A stretch of DNA of 9,442 nt from Flavipsychrobacter stenotrophus (lineage in GTDB: Bacteria; Bacteroidota; Bacteroidia; Chitinophagales; Chitinophagaceae). The translations under genes and the position numbers were made by a program. Below are positions 1-6,347 of the stretch, one piece after another (the stretch's first letter is position 1; every line of letters starts with the position of its first letter). The stretch is from NCBI GenBank assembly GCA_947372365.1, contig CANBTK010000038.1:1-9442 (forward strand). Reading direction: 5' to 3'. The notes beneath the pieces were generated by a model, which was given only the letters and a program-made list of their open reading frames with translations, was not told the origin of the DNA and made no database searches.

Positions 1-83
1 TTATTGATGAGCTGAAAGAAACCACGCACGACGAGAATAGACAGATTATTAGCCATTGCCAAAACCCGTTAATTAAGTATTAA
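1..83 (+). CDS. 3' end of an unidentified upstream gene (partial)
   Basis: The frame starting at position 3 is open from the window edge to a TAA at 81-83 and gives 26 residues, ending in CQNPLIKY. I do not recognise the protein from this tail. It is hydrophilic and could be the end of a helical domain. The main support that it is a real gene is its junction: the stop TAA shares its last A with the ATG of the following glycosyltransferase (TAATG), an arrangement typical of translationally coupled operon genes. It therefore probably belongs to the same transcription unit as the glycosyltransferases. The other two forward frames close within the first 15 bases. Confidence 0.6.
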   Translation, partial: IDELKETTHDENRQIISHCQNPLIKY

Positions 84-1543
84 TGAACCTTTCCTTTCTG
101 GAATACCTCGCATTCTTTTTTGAGACAACGGTCTTCCTGTACGGGACATCGTTGTTGATTCTGTATGCGGTGTTGGCTATACTTTCTTTCATGGGCATAA
201 GGCTCTACCTGAGGAAGGAAAGTTACACAGACTATTCCATGATTGTGGCATCGCCATTGGCACCGGGTATATCGGTAGTAGCGCCTGCATTTAATGAGGC
301 CGTGACCATTATTTCCAACGTGCGTTCGCTGCTTACGCTTGACTACCCTAAGTATGAGATTGTAATTGTAAATGATGGCAGCACCGATGATACGCTGGAA
401 AAGCTTGTGGCGGAATTCTCGCTGGTAAAGGTTGACTATGCCTACGATGCCAAGCTGATGTCTAAGCCCATAAGGGGTGTTTACAAATCGACCAATGATG
501 CCTATGCCAAGCTGATGGTGGTAGACAAGGAGAATGGTAAATCAAAAGCCGATGCTACCAATGCCGGTATCAATGTTTGCTCATTCCCTTACTTCCTGTG
601 TACCGATGTGGATTGCATATTGCATGAACAGACATTGCAGCGGCTTATAAAGCCTATAATGGAAGATACCGTGCACCGGGTAATAGCAACAGGCGCTACA
701 CTCAGGCTGTCAAACTCATGCGAGGTAGACGGTGGGGTTATCACAAAAATCCGTGCACCCCGTAAGTTCCTGGCCCGTTTTCAGGAGATGGAATATATCC
801 GGGCATTTGTATTGGGTAAAATGGGCTGGAGCTACATTAACGCAGTCCCCAATGTATCGGGCGGCCTGGGCATGTTTGATAAAGAGATAGCAGTAAAGGC
901 AGGTGGCTATGACCCAATATCCTTTGGTGAGGATATGGAGCTGCTGATGCGAATGAACAGGTACACCAAGGAGAATAAGATTAATTCTGCAGTACGCTAT
1001 GTGCCTATGACCCTTTGCTGGACAGAAGGCCCTACCACACTGAAAATATTTGCCCGCCAGCGCACCCGCTGGGGCAGGGGGCTCATACAGCTCATGTGGG
1101 CGCACCGCAAAATGATGTTCAACAGCCGTTATGGCAAAGTGGGCCTCATTACATTCCCATATAACTTTTTCTTTGAGCTTTGTGCGCCCCTGGTTGAGTT
1201 CCTGGGTGTCTTATATTACATATATATAGCCTTTTTCGGTAACGTAAACTGGCCATACGCCATTATCCTGCTTATATTTGTCTATACCTATTCGGTAATG
1301 ATATCAACCTTTGCAGTATTGTGGGACCAGCTTACCTTCCAGTATTATAAGACCTGGGGCGATGTGGTGCGCGTTTGCGCTATGGTATTTATTGAGATGC
1401 TGGTGTACCACCCACTCATTGTCTTTTTTGCATTAAGGGGCTATTACTTTTTCTTGACAAACCGTAAACATTCATGGGGTAATATGCAAAGGCAGGGCTT
1501 TAAACAAGCACAGCCAGCAAAAGTTACCACACCGGCAACATAA
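83..1543 (+). CDS. Membrane-bound family 2 glycosyltransferase (PgaC/IcaA-like), first paralog
   Basis: Predicted inner-membrane GT2 enzyme that joins sugars from nucleotide-sugar donors into a polysaccharide; the sugar is not deducible. In the 486 residues there is an N-terminal membrane helix at about 14-40, then a GT-A domain with APAFNE (67-72), NDGSTDD (97-103), the metal-binding DVD (175-177) inside CTDVDC, FGEDMEL (281-287, putative catalytic Asp/Glu region) and RQRTRW (325-330), the Q-x-x-R-W motif of processive synthases. About three further hydrophobic segments follow (roughly 353-385, 388-413, 430-458). This helix, catalytic domain, helices order is that of PgaC/IcaA-type synthases. 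No PilZ domain is seen in the short tail. The ATG at 83 overlaps the preceding stop, which supports this start. The next gene, 14 bp downstream, is a close paralog, so the pair probably arose by tandem duplication. Family assignment is secure; a role in exopolysaccharide synthesis is inferred from the neighbours. Confidence 0.93.
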   Translation: MNLSFLEYLAFFFETTVFLYGTSLLILYAVLAILSFMGIRLYLRKESYTDYSMIVASPLAPGISVVAPAFNEAVTIISNVRSLLTLDYPKYEIVIVNDGSTDDTLEKLVAEFSLVKVDYAYDAKLMSKPIRGVYKSTNDAYAKLMVVDKENGKSKADATNAGINVCSFPYFLCTDVDCILHEQTLQRLIKPIMEDTVHRVIATGATLRLSNSCEVDGGVITKIRAPRKFLARFQEMEYIRAFVLGKMGWSYINAVPNVSGGLGMFDKEIAVKAGGYDPISFGEDMELLMRMNRYTKENKINSAVRYVPMTLCWTEGPTTLKIFARQRTRWGRGLIQLMWAHRKMMFNSRYGKVGLITFPYNFFFELCAPLVEFLGVLYYIYIAFFGNVNWPYAIILLIFVYTYSVMISTFAVLWDQLTFQYYKTWGDVVRVCAMVFIEMLVYHPLIVFFALRGYYFFLTNRKHSWGNMQRQGFKQAQPAKVTTPAT

Positions 1544-1557
1544 GGCTACACGACACA

Positions 1558-3111
1558 ATGAAGGCTATATCACGTTTTTTTACAAGCGGTGTTTTTTGGG
1601 AGACAATTGGTGATTTTTACCAGCACGGGGTTTTCGTGTATGGTACGTCGCTGCTTTTTGCCTATGGCCTGTTAGCTATCATGTCCCTTATTTCCATACG
1701 CAGGTACATGAGGAAAAACGCCGTTGCCGACCTGAACATATTGGTGGAGTCGCCGCTGGCACCGGGTATATCTGTGATAGCGCCGGCCTTCAATGAAAGT
1801 GTAACGATCGTGCAAAACGTAAGGTCGCTGCTCACATTTAACTATCCCAAGTTTGAGGTAATCATTATCAACGATGGCAGTACCGACGATACGCTGGAAA
1901 AGTTGGTGGCGGAATTTGATATGGAGCATGTGGAGTACGCCTTTCGTGCCAAACTGAACTGCCAGCCCATACTGCGTGTTTTTAAATCAACGAACCCGGC
2001 CTATGAAAAGCTGATGGTGATAGATAAGGTAAACGGTAAGAGTAAGGCAGATGCGTCTAATGCCGGCATCAACCTGTCGTCTTACGACTACTTCCTGTGT
2101 ACCGACGTGGATTGTATCCTGGAAAAAGATACCCTGATAAAGCTCATCAAGCCATTTATGGATGAGGAGACTACCAAGATAAAAGAAATAGGCGAGCCAT
2201 GCGGCGAGTGTGGCTTCCAGCATATTGTAGAAGATTACAAAAGGGTTATTGCCTCGGGCGCTACATTGCGTATGGTGAACTCATGCGATGTGGATGGTGG
2301 TTTAATAACCCGTGTGCGCCCGCCCAAAAGGTTTTTGCCCCGCTTTCAGGAAATGGAGTACATCCGCGCCTTTGTACTGGGCAAGATGGGCTGGGATTTG
2401 ATTAACTCCGTACCCAACGTATCAGGCGGCCTGGGTATGTTTGATAAAGAAATTGCGGTTAAAGCAGGGGGCTATGACTCAAAGTCATTTGGCGAGGATA
2501 TGGACCTTATTACCCGTATGTGCAGCCTTATGAAGGCCAATGACAGGAAATATGCGGTAAGGTATGTACCTGAAACACTTTGCTGGACAGAAGGCCCTAC
2601 CACGCTAAAAGTATTTGGCAGGCAGCGGTCCCGCTGGGCACGTGGCCTGGCCCAGATCATGAGCATACACCGCAAAGTGTTGTTCAACCCGCGCTTCGGC
2701 AGGCTGGGCCTTATTGTATTTCCCTATAACTTCTTTTTTGAGCTTTTAGCGCCCCTTATTGAGTTTACGGGTATACTTTACTACATCTACCTTATCTGGA
2801 CCGGGCAAATCAACTGGCCATATGCAGTTATCCTTATCGTTTTCGTATATACCTATTCTGTAATGATTACCACCCTGGCATTGCTTTGGGACCAGATAAC
2901 CTTTAAGTATTACAAGACATGGGGAGAGGTGATAGGGCTGTGCATGATGGCTTTCCTGGAGCCGTTTGTGTACCATCCGCTCATTTTGTTTTTCTCCCTT
3001 AAAGGCTATTTTAATTTCGTTACAGGCAGGAAGCACGTGTGGGGTAATATGCAGCGGCAGGGCTTTGGTACACAGCAAAAAAAGAAAACAGAGCCAAATA
3101 TCGCCCAATAA
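1558..3111 (+). CDS. Membrane-bound family 2 glycosyltransferase (PgaC/IcaA-like), second paralog
   Basis: Predicted inner-membrane polysaccharide synthase of 517 residues, alignable almost end to end with the preceding gene, at roughly two-thirds identity by eye. It has an N-terminal helix at about 24-48, APAFNE (75-80), NDGSTDD (105-111), the DVD metal site (183-185), FGEDMDL (311-317), RQRSRW (355-360) and the same C-terminal hydrophobic segments, with the shared tail element WGNMQRQGF (495-503). All catalytic motifs are intact, so it should be active. Two differences stand out: about eight extra N-terminal residues, and an insertion of about 22 residues at 202-227, just after the metal site region, that contains a CGEC (Cys215, Cys218) motif missing from the first paralog. 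The 14-bp spacing implies co-transcription with the first paralog. The two enzymes may act on different sugars, form one synthase complex, or be partly redundant; the sequence does not decide. Confidence 0.93.
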   Translation: MKAISRFFTSGVFWETIGDFYQHGVFVYGTSLLFAYGLLAIMSLISIRRYMRKNAVADLNILVESPLAPGISVIAPAFNESVTIVQNVRSLLTFNYPKFEVIIINDGSTDDTLEKLVAEFDMEHVEYAFRAKLNCQPILRVFKSTNPAYEKLMVIDKVNGKSKADASNAGINLSSYDYFLCTDVDCILEKDTLIKLIKPFMDEETTKIKEIGEPCGECGFQHIVEDYKRVIASGATLRMVNSCDVDGGLITRVRPPKRFLPRFQEMEYIRAFVLGKMGWDLINSVPNVSGGLGMFDKEIAVKAGGYDSKSFGEDMDLITRMCSLMKANDRKYAVRYVPETLCWTEGPTTLKVFGRQRSRWARGLAQIMSIHRKVLFNPRFGRLGLIVFPYNFFFELLAPLIEFTGILYYIYLIWTGQINWPYAVILIVFVYTYSVMITTLALLWDQITFKYYKTWGEVIGLCMMAFLEPFVYHPLILFFSLKGYFNFVTGRKHVWGNMQRQGFGTQQKKKTEPNIAQ

Positions 3112-3123
3112 TCAAAATCTGGT

Positions 3124-3131
3124 TATATTTG
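3124..3131 (+). promoter_or_regulatory. Candidate Bacteroidota -7 promoter element
   Basis: TATATTTG here matches the Bacteroidota housekeeping -7 consensus TAnnTTTG at every fixed position, 13 bp after the second glycosyltransferase gene stops. I see no convincing TTTG -33 partner about 20 bp upstream, which lowers confidence. If used, transcription would start near 3138 and give the TPR/barrel gene a leader of about 235 nt. This would let the export and hydrolase genes be expressed separately from the synthases, or boosted above them. Confidence 0.4.
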
Positions 3132-3159
3132 GGGCGAAATTCAAAAAATATTGATAACC

Positions 3160-3375
3160 TTAAAAACAAAAAAACAACAACTATAAGTAACACGCGATCT
3201 CACAACTACCAAAAACACTATCAACACAACTAAAAAATCTCACAACAACTACCTTTAAAAACTATCAAACAAAACAATCTCACAACTACTTTAAGCACTA
3301 TCAACACAACTATTACTTGTTGCCCTATCACAACAAAAACAACTAACTAACTAACGACCATTAAATTTCTACAAC
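3160..3375 (+). promoter_or_regulatory. Long G-poor, A/C-rich leader before the TPR/barrel gene
   Basis: These 216 bases contain only seven G residues on the plus strand (3187, 3194, 3196, 3295, 3319, 3322, 3356), and none at all from 3197 to 3294. There is no ATG and no evident small gene. The RNA would be almost unstructured. C-rich, G-poor, unstructured RNA with spaced YC dinucleotides is the known character of Rho utilisation (rut) sites, so the stretch could be a Rho-dependent terminator or attenuator between synthases and exporter. It could equally bind an RNA-binding protein or ribosomal protein S1. No Shine-Dalgarno sequence precedes the ATG at 3376. A short AACT run (3341-3355) lies 20 bp upstream of the start. 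The compositional bias is directly visible; the function is inference. Confidence 0.45.
3197..3316 (+). repeat. Three tandem 40-bp imperfect repeats
   Basis: Units start at 3197, 3237 and 3277, exactly 40 bp apart, each beginning ATCTCACAAC. Units 1 and 3 agree at 33 of 40 positions, sharing the first 13 bases and a 17-base block CACTATCAACACAACTA (3216-3232 and 3296-3312). Unit 2 keeps the first ten bases and an ACTATCAA core but is displaced internally by small indels. A partial related stretch may follow around 3325-3344. The units are contiguous and lack spacers, so this is not a CRISPR array. The repeats lie inside the probable leader of the TPR/barrel gene. Confidence 0.75.
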
Positions 3376-6336
3376 ATGCTTACCAAAGTTTCGAAGCTAG
3401 CGCTTTCGCTGCTACTGCTGTGTACGTGTATAAACGTGAACGCACAGTGGCTTAAAAAATTTGAATCCTCCGACAACCTCTACCAGGAGGCAAAACGTGA
3501 AATTGACCTGAAGCACTACCAGAAGGCTATAGGCATATGTAACAAAGCGCTGGATATTTCGCCAAAAAACCTTGATATTGTGTTGCTTCGCGGCCGGGCC
3601 TATTCGCTTGGCGGCAAGATAGATAGCGCAAGGGTAGACCTGAACCACGTAATAGAGAAAAACCCGAAATACAGGGATGCGTACATATACCTCGTAAACA
3701 TGGAGGCTATTGCGTGTAACTACATACAGGCAATAGAGTATGCCGATATGGGTTTAAAATACTTCCCTAATGACCGCGACCTGCTGCTCAAAAAGCTGGA
3801 CGTTTACAATAAAGAAGGCGACTGGATAGAAAGCAATAAGCTGGCTGACTACCTTTTCGACAGGTTCTCAAACGACCCCTTTATCCGCACTGTGTACCTG
3901 GAGTATAAGCTGAGCCATGCGAGGCAGTATTCGCACAAGGGGTATATAGAAATAGCCAAGCGCGCCTACGAATCCGTGCTGGAGCAAGACCCGCTGAACA
4001 AAGAAGCCATGCAGGCTGTATATAACCTTGACGTAAGGTCAGGCAACTACACCAGCTCCCTGGCATCAACCAACAGGGCATTGCAGGCAACGCCAAATTC
4101 TTACGAATTCCTGATGAAGAAAGTAGGCATACTAGATGCCATGTCGAAATACGTAGAGGCTATTGAGGTGATAGAAAAGCTGGAAAAGCTTTACCCTAAC
4201 GACCCTGAAGTTCGTAAGCTGGGTTCTTACATGCGTATGCAGGCAGGCAGGTACTATATGAATACCGACCCATACCTGCAGTTCCAGGGCATACTGGTTA
4301 AAGAGCCAGGCAACAGGGATGCGCTAAACTATGTCATCAATATTGCGAATAGCAGGGGCTTATGGGAAGATGCACTTAGCTGGGTGAACGTGGGCCTGAA
4401 AAAGTACCCAGGCGACAGGGACTTGTCTAACAAGAAGCTGGGCATACTCATGAGCATGAAGAGCTATGGTGCAGCATCGGTACTGGCCGAAAACGTCTAT
4501 AAAGCTAACCCGACCCCTGATAATAAGCAGACTTTTGTGGAGTTGAAAACTGCAAGCGCAAGGACTTATATAGCTGAGCAGGATTACGACAAAGCAATTG
4601 AAGACCTGAGGGGAGTTCAGAAATACGACAAATCGAACAAGGATGCAGCGGCTATGATCGTTAACGCATATGTGCAGCAAAAAAGGTATGACGAAGCCAT
4701 ACGCACACTTGACGAAGCGCTGACTTACTACCCTGGCGACGAAGGGCTGCTGTTTAAAAAGGCAGGCATACTGGAGTCTTACCAGCACTATAGCGAAGCA
4801 GCACAAATATCGAAGGACCTATTGCAGAAATACCCTGATAAAAGGCATTACCTGATGAGCTTTGTAGAGCAATCACTTGCCGCAGGCAGGCAGTCATTGG
4901 CTTATGACGATTACTCCAGCACTACTACTATACTGAAAGAAGTTTTAGAAAAGCAGCCAGATAACCTGGATGCCCTTAACTACCTGATTAATATCGAAAC
5001 TGCGTTCAAACAATACGATACAGCGATTGCTTACTCCGACCAGGCATTGCATTACTACCCCGATTCAAAAGACCTGTTGTTCAAAAAGGCCTCTATTTAT
5101 GCCGATGCGCATAAATTCAAAGATGCCTACACTATATCTGGTACCTTGCACAGCGAATACCCTTACAACGTAAGGTTCCGCGATGCATACATAGAGCACC
5201 TGCAAGGCTCAGGCCGCATGTACATGGCTGAAAATAAGCCTGACAGCGCCCTGGCCGAATATTACAAAGCGCTGGATGCATCGCCTATTGACTCCAACAC
5301 ATTATTCTATGCCATCAATATCCTTAATGAGCAAAAAAGCTATGACACATCACTGGCGCTTATAGCCAGGGGCAGGGCAGCATACCCTGACAAGCCTTAC
5401 TTCCTGGTGAAAAGGGCGGTGGTTTACGAAAACCAGCAGAAGTGGGATGACGCATGGCATACCGCTGATACGCTGATGAAAATGGCTAATCTGGACCCTA
5501 AGTATGTTGACTATGCTAACTTCATTTTCAGCCACAGGCTCAGGAACCAGTGGGGTGTTGGCTACCTGAGGAGCAAGTTCGATTATTCGGCAGCTATCAA
5601 TACTATTGCAACCGTACAATATACCCGCTACCACAAGAGGGGCAACATCACAGGCCGTATCAACTATGCCGGCAGGGTTAATGGCCCGGGCTTCCAGTTT
5701 GAAGCTGATGCTATTTATAACCATACGCCAAAATGGTATTCATACGGTGTAGCCAACTATTCGCCTAACAGGAAGATATTCCCTGTTTACAGGTTGGGCT
5801 ACTCTATTTTCCACAGCTTTCCGAAAGGCTGGGATGGTGAGCTGGGTATCCGTTACCTGAAGGCAGATAGCAGCAATACCTTGTCATTATTGGCTTCGGT
5901 ATCAAAAGAGTACAAAGACTTTTATTTTACCCTTCGCGGATACTATATCAACCTGACTGCTGACAATGTACCTTCAACCTCTACTATTAAGGACGCACTT
6001 AAAAACCCTAACTACTACTCCCTTGTACTGGCTACCAGGTACTATATGAACCCTGCCGCGCACAGCGAATGGTTCTCTACTATCTTTGGTTATGGTACTG
6101 CACCTGACGATGTGAGCAGGAACTATGCTTTGGCACAGCTTTTGTCATACCCTACAGTAAGCGTGGGTGCTGGCTATACCAAGCAGATAAGGTACCGCAC
6201 ATCGTTAAGTATTTTTGGGTCATGGTATAACCAGAAATACAGTAATGCAGGTACCGACCCTGTAAATGGTAAGAGTGTTGATGCTGTGTACCACAACCAG
6301 TACGACATTTACCTGCAGGTGCTGCGGAAGTTCTAA
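3376..6336 (+). CDS. TPR-array protein with C-terminal YaiO-like outer-membrane beta-barrel
   Basis: Predicted outer-membrane polysaccharide export protein of 986 residues. A Sec signal peptide is visible (basic N-terminus, hydrophobic core at about 7-18, probable cleavage after VNA at 23). Residues from about 34 to 720 are tetratricopeptide repeats, recognisable by repeated A-I/L at helix turns and P-N/D between helices. Residues from about 727 to 986 are rich in alternating aromatic and polar residues, contain many Tyr, and end in Phe, as expected for an outer-membrane beta-barrel of the YaiO family. Periplasmic TPRs feeding a C-terminal barrel is the plan of PgaA and BcsC, which guide and export nascent polysaccharide. 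Two synthases upstream and a glycan-active protein 11 bp downstream fit the same job. Its A/C-rich repeat leader suggests separate control. The fold and location are well supported; transport of polysaccharide is inferred. A scaffold role without pore activity remains possible. Confidence 0.88.
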   Translation: MLTKVSKLALSLLLLCTCINVNAQWLKKFESSDNLYQEAKREIDLKHYQKAIGICNKALDISPKNLDIVLLRGRAYSLGGKIDSARVDLNHVIEKNPKYRDAYIYLVNMEAIACNYIQAIEYADMGLKYFPNDRDLLLKKLDVYNKEGDWIESNKLADYLFDRFSNDPFIRTVYLEYKLSHARQYSHKGYIEIAKRAYESVLEQDPLNKEAMQAVYNLDVRSGNYTSSLASTNRALQATPNSYEFLMKKVGILDAMSKYVEAIEVIEKLEKLYPNDPEVRKLGSYMRMQAGRYYMNTDPYLQFQGILVKEPGNRDALNYVINIANSRGLWEDALSWVNVGLKKYPGDRDLSNKKLGILMSMKSYGAASVLAENVYKANPTPDNKQTFVELKTASARTYIAEQDYDKAIEDLRGVQKYDKSNKDAAAMIVNAYVQQKRYDEAIRTLDEALTYYPGDEGLLFKKAGILESYQHYSEAAQISKDLLQKYPDKRHYLMSFVEQSLAAGRQSLAYDDYSSTTTILKEVLEKQPDNLDALNYLINIETAFKQYDTAIAYSDQALHYYPDSKDLLFKKASIYADAHKFKDAYTISGTLHSEYPYNVRFRDAYIEHLQGSGRMYMAENKPDSALAEYYKALDASPIDSNTLFYAINILNEQKSYDTSLALIARGRAAYPDKPYFLVKRAVVYENQQKWDDAWHTADTLMKMANLDPKYVDYANFIFSHRLRNQWGVGYLRSKFDYSAAINTIATVQYTRYHKRGNITGRINYAGRVNGPGFQFEADAIYNHTPKWYSYGVANYSPNRKIFPVYRLGYSIFHSFPKGWDGELGIRYLKADSSNTLSLLASVSKEYKDFYFTLRGYYINLTADNVPSTSTIKDALKNPNYYSLVLATRYYMNPAAHSEWFSTIFGYGTAPDDVSRNYALAQLLSYPTVSVGAGYTKQIRYRTSLSIFGSWYNQKYSNAGTDPVNGKSVDAVYHNQYDIYLQVLRKF
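3670..5520 (+). repeat. Six-copy protein super-repeat of about 109 residues in the TPR domain
   Basis: The TPR array is built from a larger unit, not only single 34-residue repeats. Equivalent anchor residues fall at 102, 211, 316, 424, 533 and 642, giving periods of 109, 105, 108, 109 and 109. Each unit starts with an N-x-D-A-like turn, continues with a helix such as LNYVINI, then an AL-x-YYP segment, a strongly kept DLLFKKA-GIL-like segment (LLLKKLDVY, FLMKKVGIL, LSNKKLGIL, LLFKKAGIL, LLFKKASIY, FLVKRAVVY), then a YP turn and a YxE helix. The sixth unit loses its last TPR and runs into the barrel near residue 720. Unit starts in nucleotides are 3670, 3997, 4312, 4636, 4963 and 5290. Confidence 0.75.
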
Positions 6337-6347
6337 AATGTAAGGTT

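Noticed and set aside
3121..3159. Intrinsic terminator after the second glycosyltransferase from the dyad GGTTAT / ATAACC
   Set aside because: The arms are only 6 bp, the loop is 27 nt, and no T-run follows. The left arm also overlaps the TATATTTG promoter candidate.
3197..3316. CRISPR array
   Set aside because: The three 40-bp units are contiguous, imperfect and have no unique spacers between them; no cas gene is in view.
3341..3355. AACT tetranucleotide run as a phase-variation switch
   Set aside because: Fewer than four copies, outside any reading frame; too short to expect frequent slippage.
4360..4806. Minus-strand 148-codon frame opposite the TPR gene
   Set aside because: It lies wholly within the TPR-coding region, is Cys-rich and low in family-like features, and reads as an antisense shadow. 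The same applies to the other minus-strand frames under the glycosyltransferase, TPR and DUF4838 genes.
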